Source: Haplomitrium mnioides
Lineage: Eukaryota; Marchantiophyta; Haplomitriopsida; Calobryales
Reading direction: 5' to 3'
NCBI GenBank assembly: GCA_049999725.1
Contig: JBNGIS010017848.1
Coordinates: forward strand, 21,199 to 50,997
Length of the DNA stretch: 29,799 bases
Notes under the pieces: generated by a model
What the model saw: the letters and a program-made list of their open reading frames with translations, nothing else
Database searches by the model: none
Told to the model about the DNA's origin: nothing
Shown: positions 8,580 through 18,905 of the stretch, piece after piece
Numbering within the stretch: the stretch's first letter is position 1
How the letters are laid out: each line of letters begins with the position of its first letter
Made by a program: the position numbers and the translations under genes

Positions 8580-8985
8580 TATCGGAATCCCACCACGTCA
8601 TCTGTTGCCGCGCCATCCGATGCCGCTTTGCATACGGGTAGGCAGACCGTCGCATTGACCGAATTCCGCAATTGACCCGTCGCTGACCTGCAGGAACCCT
8701 TGGACCACCGCTAAACACCACGTCATCCGTCGCCGCGCCGTCCGATGCCGCCCCGCAAGGGGGTAGGCGGACCGTCGCATTGACCGGATTCCACAGTTGA
8801 CTTGTTGCTGACCTACAAGAACCCTCGGACCACCGCTAAATGCCACATCATCTGTCGCGACGCCATCCGACGCTGCCCTACAAGGGGGTAGGCGGACCAT
8901 CGCATTGACTGGATTCCGTAGTTGACTCATCGCTGACCCGTAGGAACCCTCAGACCACAGCTGAACGCCATGTCATCTGTCAAAC
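8580..8985. repeat. 125-bp tandem repeats inside E3 LTR1
   Basis: Three units with the anchor CCGTCGCATTGAC (or CCATCGC) at 8647, 8772 and 8897, an exact period of 125 bp. Each contains CGCTGACC or TGCTGACC, GGAACCCT or GAACCCT, CCACGTCATC-like and CAAGGGGGTAGGCGGACC-like blocks. The same array is in LTR2. Confidence 0.85.
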
Positions 8986-9174
8986 AATTCACTCACTGAG
9001 TAAGAACAGTACCTTTTGTCGCCGCTTCAGAACCCGCTCGCAATAAGAACCGAAGCTTCCTTCGCTTAACTCTTTCCTCCACTTGATATAAGAACTATGG
9101 CAGACTCCCCATGGATCCTCTTTGAACTTTCAGCGCGCCCCGTCGAACTTTTGCCTTCGAAAATGTCGGAACTG

Positions 9175-9515
9175 CGATAGATCACCCTTTCAGCTGCTGA
9201 TCCCTTGCTTCTTCTTCTGGCCGGATCGTCGTTTCATCGCATTTTTGCCATTTCCTGATCTTCCTCTGGCCATAGTGTCGAGGAATCACCTTTTCGCTAT
9301 CTTGATCTTCCCTTGGTTGGAACCTCGTTTGATCACCTTTTTGGCTGCTTCTTGCTTGCTTCTTCCTCGAGCCGAAACTTTGCTTGATCACCCTTTTGGC
9401 CCTCTTCGATCTTGTACTGGCAGGACACATGATTTATCCCCATTCCGCCATTCCTTGATCTTGTTCTGGCCGGATCATCGCCTGATCACCTTTTCAACAC
9501 CACCCCGCTCTTCGT
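9175..9515. repeat. Degenerate GATCACCTTTT repeats inside E3 LTR1
   Basis: Irregular units of about 45-100 bp built from TTGATCACC(C/T)TTTTGGC, CTTCTTC, CTGGCCGGATC and GATCTTG words, at about 9179, 9283, 9328, 9384 and 9484. The corresponding block of LTR2 is near 15700-16030. The repeats look old and have no coding signature. Confidence 0.6.
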
Positions 9516-9739
9516 CTAGTTAGACCTTCACTATATCGCTGATACGGAATCCCCTTGTGATAAGAACAATGCGCGCCATAGACTCCTATCAAACTTTCAG
9601 ATCTTACAATGTGGAACTTTTCCCTCGCTTTGCCGGATCAGCGATAGATCATCATTTCGTCTTGCTCGCTCTTTGTCTGACCGAACCCGTGATAAGTCAC
9701 CATTTGGCATCTCTTTCTTTGGTCTCCAGTTGGGCTTCC

Positions 9740-10215
9740 CGTCAGATCCCTGTTAAGTGGTCTCCCCACTTAGAGGGGCTGATCGGAACCCACTTAACTG
9801 GGGTGCCCAACTTAGGGAGGCTGAACCCCGTTAAGCTTTGTGGGACCCACCAAGTTTCCGATGAGGTTCCGCGGACACCCGGAGACTACCACATGTCCCC
9901 AAATCCCGTGAAGTGCGCTGGGGCTACCACGTTTCCGCAGCACCCCATGGAGTCCCTTAGATCCAAAACTAGGATGAATCGTCACTTCGCCCTTCCCGAT
10001 TAGCCTTGCAATTTCCTTAAAGAAATCTCCATGCCGCTGGAATAGTGACAAGTCACCTCTTCATCTGGTCACTACTTCGCTTGTCCCTGTTTTGCCATTA
10101 CTTTGGACTCGTTGAACCCTCCTTTGCGGATCCCTATTAAGTGGGGAACCCACGTAGGGAGGCTGATTGGATCCCCCTTAACTAGGGATCCCCATGTAGG
10201 GAGGCTGGATCCCGT
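9740..10215. repeat. Inverted-repeat-rich TTAAGTGGGG / TTAGGGAGGCTGA motifs in LTR1
   Basis: Two clusters, 9740-9840 and 10125-10215, repeat the module TTAAGTGG(G/T)...CCCAC(T/G)TAG(G)GAGGCTGATCGGA. Complementary parts (TAAGTGG with CCACTTA; GGGATCCCC partly self-complementary) allow stem-loops in the LTR transcript. LTR2 has the same clusters at about 16255-16345 and 16640-16730. Confidence 0.6.
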
Positions 10216-11063
10216 CGAACTCTTCGGACCTGCAGGAGCTACCACGTCCTCCGATGGATCCCGTGAATTGCGTGAGGGCCGCTACGTTTTCGCAAACCTT
10301 TTCAGACTCCTCGAAACTCTTCCCTTGTGTTGATTTCTTCGCCTCGATCGCCTTCCTCTGGTCCGATTGCATCCTATGGCTTCCGATTATGGAGCGCCTC
10401 CTTCTCTTCTCTCCTGGGCAACCCATCGCGGGGCTTCATCTTCCTTGAGTTCATCCGACTGCCTCCTCCTCACCTGTCCTCTCCTGTTGCATGATCCTTA
10501 GTTCGTCGTTTGTTGTCGTTGGGCAGGTCCTCGCAGTGCTGCGACCTCCGATCCCGTCGCATGATGGCCATTTGCACTCCTCTGACTGTCCTTCTCTTCG
10601 CCTTCACCTCCCGTAACTCTTCTAGTGACTTCCCCTTCACGTGATTCCTCTTTGAGTGATGCTGATCTCCCTCTGACCTCTTCTTGAATCCTCTGCTCAC
10701 CCTTGTCATAATCTCCCTCTAACCGCTCCTTGGATCCTCTGCTCACCCTTGCCATGGTCTCCTCTGTCAAGAATTGCTGCAAGCCCCTTTGATCCCCTTG
10801 CTTGCCTTCTTCCCTGACTCATCTGAAGTCCACAAGGCTCCCTCTTGCATTTGTAGGATCCATGATATTCATTAGGGAAGGCAAAAAAGAAAGGAAGAGA
10901 AGGGAAAAGGGAAAGAGTAGAGAGGTGCAGGATTGTCACAACAACACTAAAGCAATAAAGTACAAAAGGAGATGATTGACTAATGCAAATTGAGAGAATT
11001 TAAAGGGCTGGAAAGCCAATAATCACAAAAAAAAAGAAAAAACGCAAACACACACGGCTGACA

Positions 11064-11078
11064 TAACTCCCCTTTTAA
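11064..11078 (-). promoter_or_regulatory. E3 polypurine tract
   Basis: The minus strand reads TTAAAAGGGGAGTTA and then the LTR start TGTCAGCC. The position directly against the LTR and the composition fit a polypurine tract. The same core TTAAAAGGGGAGT is found four more times within the gag-like frame (11871, 11961, 12051 and, in part, 12135). Confidence 0.8.
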
Positions 11079-11247
11079 TTGTGCAACGGCCCCACAAACA
11101 CCTTCCTCTTTCTGGTCTTCTTGGCCTCCTCGTGGCCACCGCTCTAACTTCCCTTGTTGGGTCCTTTAGTCAACCTGGTCACCACACAACGCACCACTCA
11201 CACAACACAAGGACAAACAAACCACAACTCCTACACTATCATGATGG

Positions 11248-11796
11248 CTAACTTTGGCTTGGATCCCATATGAAAGATGAGTCAGCATATTCAGGTTCAG
11301 GCTGGGTACCTGCCCAGATCTGCAGCCACCTTCCCTTCCTCTTCTTCAAGCCACTCTGTTGGCCGTTCTCGTGCCACTTTGGGGGCACCACAAAAAATCC
11401 CCCAAAAGTTAACCCAACAAAACAAGTACAAACAACAACACTACACATGACTGGTGTGGGAACATAACAAAACTGTACAAGGGCCAGTGCTATTGAGTTG
11501 CCCTTCATATCTTCCTCTGTGTTGAGTAGACTTTCGCACAGGCTCGAGGTTAGCTCCCTTGGAGAGGTTGGCCATTCTTCCACATTGTCCACTTCCTCCA
11601 CTAGCTGGTGTTGAGTTTCAACATCAGATGGTTGCTGGCCTTTGATGTTGCACCCATCTAACTCCGATAACCTCCATTGTCCCACTTGATGAGGATCTCC
11701 TTTAGTTGCACAGGGTGGCTCGTCCTGGAGGCTGCCACTACTCGAATCAAGATTGAAGAACTCCTCTTTTAAGGTCTGCCCCAGGTCTGCCCCAAT
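11248..11796 (-). pseudogene. E3 gag-frame extension with hydrophobic segment
   Basis: This is the same frame as the gag-like region and follows a TAG at 11797-11799. It starts with another degenerate repeat copy (QTLKEEFFNLD), continues acidic (VEEVDNVEEWPT), then has a hydrophobic stretch rich in Val, Cys, Phe and Gly at about 11385-11505 (ALVQFCYVP, SVVVCTCFVGLTFGGFFVV), followed by a basic segment (GLKKRKGR). The pattern resembles one membrane-spanning helix with a positive flank, as in the extra frame some Tat/Athila-like elements carry after gag/pol. It could equally be non-coding DNA open by chance. No known domain was recognised. Confidence 0.4.
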
Positions 11797-12874
11797 CTAG
11801 TTCTCCTCTTCCTCTACCTCGACATGTCGTTGGTCTTCACATTGGCCATTGTACAAGCTGTCGGTGGGGCACTCCCCTTTTAAGACCTGCTCTTGCTTTG
11901 CCTCACTTGGGTCTTCTTTTGCAAGCCTGCATTCATAAAAAAGGGACAGGGCAGCTTCCCACTCCCCTTTTAAGACCTGCTCTTGGTCTGCCTTACCTTG
12001 GTCCTCTTCTGCAAGCCTGCATTCATAAAAAAGGGACAAGGTAGCTTCCTACTCCCCTTTTAAGACCTGCTCTTGGTCTGTCCCAACCGGTTCTTCTGGT
12101 TCAGGCCTGCACTCACTTGGAAGGGCAAGGTTCCACTCCCCTTTTAAGTCTGACTCACGATTAGACCAGCAACAGTCCTCCTTGAATTCTTCATCTATGA
12201 GGTGGGCCTCTCCCTCCAGTGTGTCCCTGGTTGTGGCAAGGCAGCTTGCCTTCTCCTCTAGGTCCTCATCTGCACAAACCAGCTTTGAGGCAGAGTTTGT
12301 AGCCTCTTCCTCATTGCTGAATTCTAGATCTGCATGCAGTTGGCTGGACTCAGACCTGAAATCTGCACTTGTTAGGACTGTTGGATCAGCTTGATCTTGT
12401 GTTGGTCCCTCTGCCTCATATGCCCAGTACCCAATGAGCTGGTCCTCTCCCTCCTCTAACTCTCCACATCTTCGGTTGTTCCTCCGATGTTTGCGTTGAG
12501 AATGGTGTTTACTCTTCTTTTCCTTGGCTGCCTTCACTGTCTTGGATGGTGCTGACCCTCTCCCCTCACTGATCTCACATCTCTGGGCCTCTTGAACTGC
12601 CTCCCAGAAACATGTGGACTTGGTCACCTCCATCCATTCTCTCTCTTTTCTCCTCAATGCTACCATGAACCAACCAAACAGCATATTCGAGGTGGGCTGC
12701 CATAGGAGCTGTACAACCAGCTCATTGAACCTATCCAAGAAGGTGAGCACTGACTCACCCCTTTTTTATTCTGAGTTGGTCTAGCTGGGTGAGAATCTCA
12801 CTCTCCTCAAACTCCATCAGACATTGACCCTTGAACTTCTCCCAAGGTTTGAGGACACAGAGAGCGAGTGAGTG
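11797..12874 (-). pseudogene. E3 gag-like protein with C-terminal 30-residue repeats
   Basis: The upstream part (12874-12755) reads LKPWEKFKGQCLMEFEE, then LTQLDQLRIKKG; after a one-base shift in a T-run near 12765 it continues VLTFLDRFNELVVQL and MLFGWFMVALRR. This is the pattern of the plant retrotransposon gag domain (Trp..Phe...Phe, leucine-rich helix, QLR..ES(V)..(Y/F)..RFNELV, W...LR). A basic stretch (SKHHSQRKHRRNNRR) and a long acidic Glu/Asp-rich tail follow. The tail has repeats of 30, 30 and 28 residues, each with QEQVLKGEW and (Y/S)ECR. In-frame TAG codons at 12049-12051 (a TGG Trp position) and 11797-11799 break it. No zinc knuckle was seen. The N-terminus is missing relative to usual gag length. 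Confidence 0.75.
11865..12150 (-). repeat. In-frame 90-bp repeats of E3 gag carrying PPT-like cores
   Basis: ACTCCCCTTTTAAG (plus strand) recurs at 11871, 11961, 12051 and 12135, periods 90, 90 and 84 bp, all multiples of three. Units 1-3 share GACCTGCTCTTG after it; units 1 and 2 also share GCAAGCCTGCATTCATAAAA. Each unit encodes about 30 residues of the gag tail. Confidence 0.9.
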
Positions 12875-13096
12875 CTACTAGGTATGTTCTTCTCCTCTCA
12901 AACTTGAGTAAACAAACGCTGCTTTGGATGCCACCGCATCGTTGGTTATTTATTTATTCTTTCTTTTCCTTTCTGGTGCTAGGTTGCTCCCAGAATTCCA
13001 GAATTACTTTCTTTGCTCCACTATTTACTCAACGAATAACTGCAAGGTTACTATTCCAGAATTCTTTCGTCTTGCCGTGATCGCCGAAAATTGTAA
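12875..13096 (-). other. E3 leader between 5' LTR and gag
   Basis: About 220 bp without an open frame. On the minus strand it begins directly after the LTR with TTACAATTTTCGGCGATCAC. This is where the PBS should be; GGCGATCACGG could pair with a tRNA 3' end, but no standard plant PBS was recognised. The repeated word CCAGAATT occurs several times. Confidence 0.5.
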
Positions 13097-16000
13097 TGTC
13101 AGCCCCGTGGTCGGAGCCTTAACTCTTTTTCGACAGAGTTTCTCCCGATTAAGGGCTGACTTAGTGTTTCGGGACCTTTTATGGGAGGGGCTTTGCACTG
13201 AATGGACCCCAACTTCTGCTTACCAGAAAGGAAAGACTGCACAACACTCCACAACACCCAAGCACAACACCTCCAATGCCCACAAATGTTGGTCACACCC
13301 CTTCTTCAGGACTTAACCTTGAAAGGTGCCACTTGGAAGACAAGGGACGATGGGACAAAGCATCCTATTCTTGGCTGTAGTGGTCTCTTAAGGAGCCTTG
13401 GTTGATTCGTGGTTGCCTTACAATCTTGGCCACTATCCCATAATTGCCTCAACAACCCACCTGCTCATACACATCCATTTCCTCAAACCACCCACGAAAA
13501 GACTGTAATGCTGCTGAACCACTTTGTCTTATAATTCTGCAGTCCAGAATTGGACCCAATCACTTTGTTATACAAAAGGGAGCAAGTCCTAGTATCCAAA
13601 TATCACAATTACAATGTGGGTAGTCCTGACTTCCCCTGTCCAGGGCGTCCTCAGAATTGGACAATTGAAATGCAAGCCTTCTAAAACTAGGAATATCACA
13701 AAACTACAAACAAAATACAAATCTAAACAACACACATAAACAGAAAAACACTGGTACTTGCACACTGCCCTACCGACAATCCAATCTTCTTCCACCTCTC
13801 AAGAACCGATCAATCCTCCTTCATCTCCCATCAGCCACTCCAGTTCTCCTCCAATCCTTCAGCCACCCAACCTCAGTCAGATAGTTTTTCAACTTCCCTC
13901 GCCAAAAGCCATGAATTTACTTCCTCAGGCTTGGAAGAGGATTTCTTTAACTTCCACCTCTGGAAGACAGTCCCCACGACTACTGGCCACCCACTCCACC
14001 TTGAGCTTCAATTGGATATTCTATGCAGCGCGCAGGCACTAACACAGCCACTCCTCTCTTGGCTCCACTTGAGAATTATGATCAGAAACGCTCCAAAATG
14101 CCCCTATGATTGATGCTCATGCACAGACGAAGCTGAGACGACCCCAAGACCCCCATTGGCAGCCTCCCACAAATTCAAGTCGATAGACTCCCTTCAAATT
14201 CACTTCGCGATCCACCTCCGGATGCTTGGTTCACTTGCAACAATGAGTCTACCTGGATTGCTTGAGACTCTAGAGCCCCCATGCTCAGCAATTCTCAGCG
14301 CCCCTCCAATCCATCTCCACCCCCGTTGGTCTTATTGCATGAGTCCACTCCCCACATGTGAATCTTGGCTGAAATCTCTCCTCTCTCCTTTGCTGCCTCT
14401 TCCTCTCGAGTTTGGTCTCCCACTCTCAATTTTGCATGAACAACAACCCACTCAATCCGGCCACGATCCTAGCTATGCCCCCCATGCCGCGCACGTCCCC
14501 TCGCAACCAATTCTTGATCAAGATCGACCTGCTCCTCTTTGCTGGACTTTGGCAATTTTTCTCGTTGGCCTCTGTTTCTTGAGAAGCTGACACCTGTCAG
14601 TCAGCCCGTGTCTAACAGTATTAGTTGAAGCATTGAGGATCGTGGAAGGAAGATTTTTGGAGAACTCTTGGCTGAACCCTGCCTTCGATTTGTAATGCTC
14701 TCCTTTGCAGATTTTTGACCAAGATTGCCTCGCCGTTGGACGCCTCAGCAATCCCGTAGCAATCCCGGTTCGATTCCTTCAAAGTATCTTGTTGAGCATG
14801 GATCTGCAGTTGGGTCGGAGAGGTTCTTCCCGCATAGTAATTCGAAGGAATCCATTTGGAGAAGATTGGGCTTGCAGCAGAAAGATCACGCGACGCATCC
14901 TGCGGTTGCCTCTCGATTGTCTTGGATTTTCTCGCTCCTAGGCTCCCGCGATCGCCCACGAATCCTCGCAAGTAGCCACGCTTCCACAAGCGCTCGCAGA
15001 CACTCGCAAGCTGCCACGTGTTCGCAAAATCCCTCGGAACCTCGCCGTCGTTTCTCGGAACCCTGCAGTCGCTTTGCGGAACCCCACAATTGCCTCTGGG
15101 AATCCCGCCACATCATTCGTTGCCGCGCCGTCCGACGTCGCCCCACAAGGGAGTAGGCGGACCGTCGCATTGACCGGATTCCGCAGTTGACTTGTCGCTG
15201 ACCCGCAAGAACCCTCGAACCACCACTGAACGCCACATCATCCGTCGCGGCGTTGTTTGACGCCCCCCGCAAGGGGGTAGGCAAACCGTCGCATTGACCA
15301 GATTCTGCAGTTGACCTGTCGCTGACCCGCAGGAACCCTCGGACCACCGCTAAACGCCATGTCATCCGTTGCCACGCCGTTCGATGCCGCCCCGCAAGGG
15401 GGTAGGCGAACGGTCGCATTGACCGGATTCCGTAGTTGACCCGTCGCTGACCCGCAGGAACCCTCAGACCATCGCTGAACGCCACGTCATCCGTCAAACA
15501 ATTCACTCGTCGACTAAGAACGGTACCTTTTGTCACCGCTTCAAAACCCGCTCGCAATAAGAACTGAGGCTTCCTTCGCTTAACTCTTTCCTTCGCTTGA
15601 TATAAGAACTATGGCAGACTCCCCTTGGATCCCTTTCGAACTTTCAGCGCGCCTCGTCAAACTTTTGTCCTCAACAATGCTGGAACTGCAATAGGTCACC
15701 CTTTCGACTACTGGTCCCTTGCTTCTTCTTCTGGTCGGATCGTCGCTTCATTGCCTTTTCGCCATTTCCTGATCTTCCTTTGGCCATAGTGTCGATGAAT
15801 CACCTTTTTGCTATCTTGATCTTCCCTTGGCCGAAACCTTGCTTGATCACCTTTTCAGCTGCTTCTTGCTCGCTTCTTCCTCGAGCCAGAACTTCGCTTG
15901 ATCACCCTTTCGGCCCTCTTCGATCTTGTATTGGCTAGACTCATGATTTATCCCCATTTCGCCATTCCTTAATCTTGTTCTGGCCGAATCATTGCATGAT

Positions 16001-17590
16001 CACCTTTTCAGCACCACCACGCTCTTCGTCTGGTTAGACCTTCGCTATATCGCTGATACGGAATCCCCTTGTGATAAGAACGATGCGCGCCACAGACTCC
16101 TGTTGAACTTTTAGATCTTACTCTGTCAAACTTTTCCCCCGCTTTGCCAGATCAGCGATAGATCATCATTTCGCCTTGCTCGCTCTTTGTCTGGCCGAGC
16201 CCGTGATAAGTCACCATTTTGCATCTCTTTCCTTGATCTCCAGTTGGGCTTCCCGTCGGATCCCTGTTAAGTGGTCTCCCTACTTAGAGAGGCTGATCGG
16301 AACCCACTTAACTGGGGCGCCTCACTTAGGGAGGCTGAACCCCATCAAGCTTTGTGGGACCCACCAAGTTTCCGCTGAGGTTCTGTAGACACCCGGTGAC
16401 TGCCACGTGTCTCCGAATCCCATGAAGTGCGCTAGGGCTGCCACGTTTCCGCAACACCCCACGGAGTTCATGTGATATGAAACTAGGATGGATCACCGCT
16501 TTGCCCTTCCCGATTAGCATCGTGGTTGCTTTAAAGAAATCTCCATGCCACCGGAATAGTGATGAGTCACCTCTTCGTCTGGTCATAGCCTCACTTGTCC
16601 CTGTTTATCCATTACTTCGGACCTGTCGGACCCCCTTTTACGGATCTCTATTAAGTGGGGAACCCACATAGGGAGGCTGATCGGATCCCCCTTAATTGGG
16701 GATCCCCATGTAGGGAGGCTGGATCCTGTCGAACTCTTCGGACTCGTAGGAGCTGCCACGTCCTCCGACAGATCCCGTAAATTGCGCAAGGGCCGCCACG
16801 TTTCCGCAGACCTTTTCGGACTCCTCGGAACTCTTCCTTTGTGTTGATTTCTTTACCTCGATTGCCTTCCTCTGGTCCGATTGCATCCTGTGGCTTCTAA
16901 TTATGGAGCGCCTCCTTCTCTTCTCTCCTGAGCAGCCCATCCCAGGGCTTCATCTTCCTTGAGTTCATCTGATTGCCTCCTCCTCACCTGTCCTCGCCTA
17001 CTACATGATCCTTAGTTTGTCGTTTGTTGCCGCTGGGCAGGTACTCGCAGTGCTGCGACCTTCGATCTCGTTGCGTGATGGCCATCTGCACTCCTCTGGC
17101 TGTCCTCCTCTTCGCCTTCACCTCCCATAACTCTTTTGGTGACTTCCCCTTCACGTGATTCCTCTTTGAGTGATGCTGATCTCCCTCTGACAATCTCCCT
17201 TTGACCTCTCCTTGAATCCTCTGCTCACCCTTGTCATGGTCTCCCTCTGACCTCTCCTTGGATCCTCTGCTCACCCTTGTCATGGTCTTCTCTGTCAAGA
17301 ATTGCTACAAGCCCCTTTGATCCCTTTGCTTGCCTTCTTCCTTGACTCATCTGAAGTCTGCAGGGCTCCCCCTTGCATTTGCAAGATCCATGATATTCAT
17401 TGGGGAAGGCAGAAAATAAAGGAAGAGAAGGGAAAGGGGAAAGAGTAGAGAGGTGCAGGATTGTCACAACAACACTAAAGCAATAAAATACAAAAGGAGA
17501 TGATTGACTAATGCAAACTGAGAGAATTTACAGGGCTGGAAGGCCTAGTAATCACAAAAAAAGAAAAAACGCAAACACACTCGGCCGATA
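13097..17590 (-). repeat. E3 5' LTR (LTR2, 4494 bp)
   Basis: Begins TGTCAGCCCCGTGG and ends CTCGGCCGATA on the plus strand. It carries all repeat blocks of LTR1 (125-bp array at about 15100-15500; GATCACC block; GGAGGCTGA clusters). It has an extra 73 bp at 13494-13566 and extra duplicated sequence near 14957-14995. Many LTR1/LTR2 differences are transitions, so the insertion is not recent. Confidence 0.92.
15100..15500. repeat. 125-bp tandem repeats inside E3 LTR2
   Basis: Anchors CCGTCGCATTGACC at 15162 and 15286 and CGGTCGCATTGACC at 15411, spacing 124 and 125 bp, with the same unit content as at 8580-8985. Unit number and order match between the two LTRs, so the array predates the insertion. 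Confidence 0.85.
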
Positions 17591-18485
17591 GAAAGAAAGG
17601 AGAAAACCCAATACTTACTTGTTTGGAGTTGTTGTAGGTGAACTCCACAATCGGTAAGAAACTATCCCAATCAGTGCGATGAACATTGATGAACAAGCAA
17701 AGCATATCCTTGACAATGCGATTAATACACTTTTTTTGCCCATTTATTTGTGGATTATAAGTAGTAAACATAGAAAGATTTGTTCCTAGAAGTTTGAACA
17801 ACTCTCGCCAAAACTTTCCAATGAAACGGGGATCCCTATCAGATATTAACACCTTGGGCATTCCATGATGGCAAAAAATAATATCAAAGTAAATTTTTGC
17901 CAATTGTGGAGAATCTACTATATCCATTGTTGGCGCTAAATGAATTTGGTTACTAAGCTTATTCACAAACACCACAATAGTAATAAACCCACGATGCATA
18001 ATTGGAAGTGAAGTGACAAGATCCAAACTTACATGTTCCTAACGAGCAGTAGGAATTGGTGATGGTTGAAGAAGTCCCGCTGGTTTTTGATTCAAAGCTT
18101 TGTTTTGTTGACAACTTTCACACAAACGAACAAAACCACAAACATCTCAAGCCAAGTTAGACCACCACCAAGTGCGTTGAAGCAACTCTGTAGTTTTATC
18201 TACTCCAAGATGCTCGGAGATAGGAATGTTATGCGCTTCTTGTAAACAAGCCATTCGAAGCGTATCATCTTGTGGAACATATATTTGATGATCTCGATAG
18301 AGAATACCATCTAGAATAGAAAAAGAATGATACTCACTATTCTTGACGATCAACCATGCTCGAACAAGACTAAAAAAAGCATCTTCTTGTAGTTTTTTAC
18401 CATAACTCCCACTAGTTGTCTTATCTAATTGTAAGATACTAATGTTGCTCACCTTCATTATATTCACTTGATGAACCGACATTCA
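17591..18485 (-). pseudogene. E1 integrase: zinc finger and catalytic core
   Basis: On the minus strand the HHCC finger is seen as HNIPISEHLG ... CESCQQ. The core starts at DLVTSLP (first Asp), then ISDRDPRFIGKFW (second Asp), and NGQKKCINR where relatives have NGQTERVNR, so the catalytic Glu is lost. It continues TDWDSFLPIVEFTYNNS and GFSPFFL, where E3 cuts it at 17590. In-frame stops lie after WWWSNLA (about 18147) and near PIPTAR (about 18040). Integrase inserts the cDNA into the chromosome. The remainder of the protein lies at 6618-6702 and 5091-5661. Confidence 0.88.
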
Positions 18486-18599
18486 TGACATTGCATCATA
18501 AATGGTGTGGAACCTTCCAAGGTTGTACTCTAGCTTGATATCAAAGAGTTGCAATTGATCTTCCCATTGGTGATGGCGACTTATTATATTTTCCAAGTG

Positions 18600-18905
18600 G
18601 ATTTATTGTAATATTGGTTTGTGATCTATGTACATAAGCACAAGCCTTCCTAAAAAATAGTGCCTCCACACTTTGGTGGTAGCATAAATCATTGCCAATT
18701 GCTCTCGATCCCTTGTAGAATAGTTTCTTTCCACCGCATTCAACCGGTGTGACATGAAGGCAATTAGATGAAGTCCATCCTCAAACTCTTGTTGCAAAGC
18801 TGCTCCAATAGCAAAAATTAGAAGCATCAAAATCAACTATACAACGTGCATTTGGATCAAGTGGCTATATAATAAGACAAGAAGAGATTACATCCTTAAG
18901 CTGTT
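18600..18905 (-). pseudogene. E1 RNase H domain
   Basis: The minus strand reads IVDFDASNF, a frameshift, AIGAALQQEFEDGLH, FMSHRLNAVERNYSTRDREQ and VWRHYFLGR...YIDHKPI, the standard Ty3/gypsy RT-linked RNase H pattern (DASNFAIGA; LN..E.NY...E.E.LA). The frameshift after the DAS motif and later stops inactivate it. Confidence 0.88.

Larger units (their letters stand above)
6703..11063 (-). repeat. E3 3' LTR (LTR1, 4361 bp)
   Basis: Begins TGTCAACCCCATGG and ends CACGGCTGACA on the plus strand. It is collinear with LTR2 except for scattered transitions and a few indels, mainly loss of the 73-bp segment present at 13494-13566 of LTR2 and of about 38 bp near 14957-14995. Short frames inside (for example at 7282-8113 and 8135-8660) have no domain signatures, and several are broken differently in LTR2, so they are not called as genes. 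Confidence 0.92.
6703..17590 (-). mobile_element. E3: giant-LTR non-autonomous (LARD-like) retrotransposon
   Basis: Two long direct repeats, 6703-11063 (4361 bp) and 13097-17590 (4494 bp), flank a 2033-bp internal region. The consensus termini are TGTCAGCC...GGCTGACA on the minus strand; the outer end at 17590 has TA in place of CA, a single C-to-T change. Target duplications GAAAG lie at 6698-6702 and 17591-17595, inside E1 integrase. A polypurine tract (AAAAGGGGAG, minus strand) abuts the 11063 LTR end, which sets orientation. The interior encodes only a gag-like frame with no protease, RT or integrase. Small interior, very long LTRs and dependence on others fit the LARD class. The duplicated segments are LTRs rather than a segmental duplication because ends, TSD and PPT all agree. 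Confidence 0.9.

Noticed and set aside
7282-8660. Several 90-155 codon open frames inside the E3 LTRs, Pro/Ser/Leu/Arg-rich on both strands
   Set aside because: They lie within LTRs, overlap on both strands, show no domain pattern, and many are not kept open in the other LTR copy. They are treated as chance frames in GC-richer sequence.
6703-17590. Interpretation as a tandem segmental duplication of 4.4 kb
   Set aside because: Inverted terminal dinucleotides, 5-bp GAAAG target duplications interrupting the E1 integrase and an adjacent polypurine tract identify the copies as LTRs.
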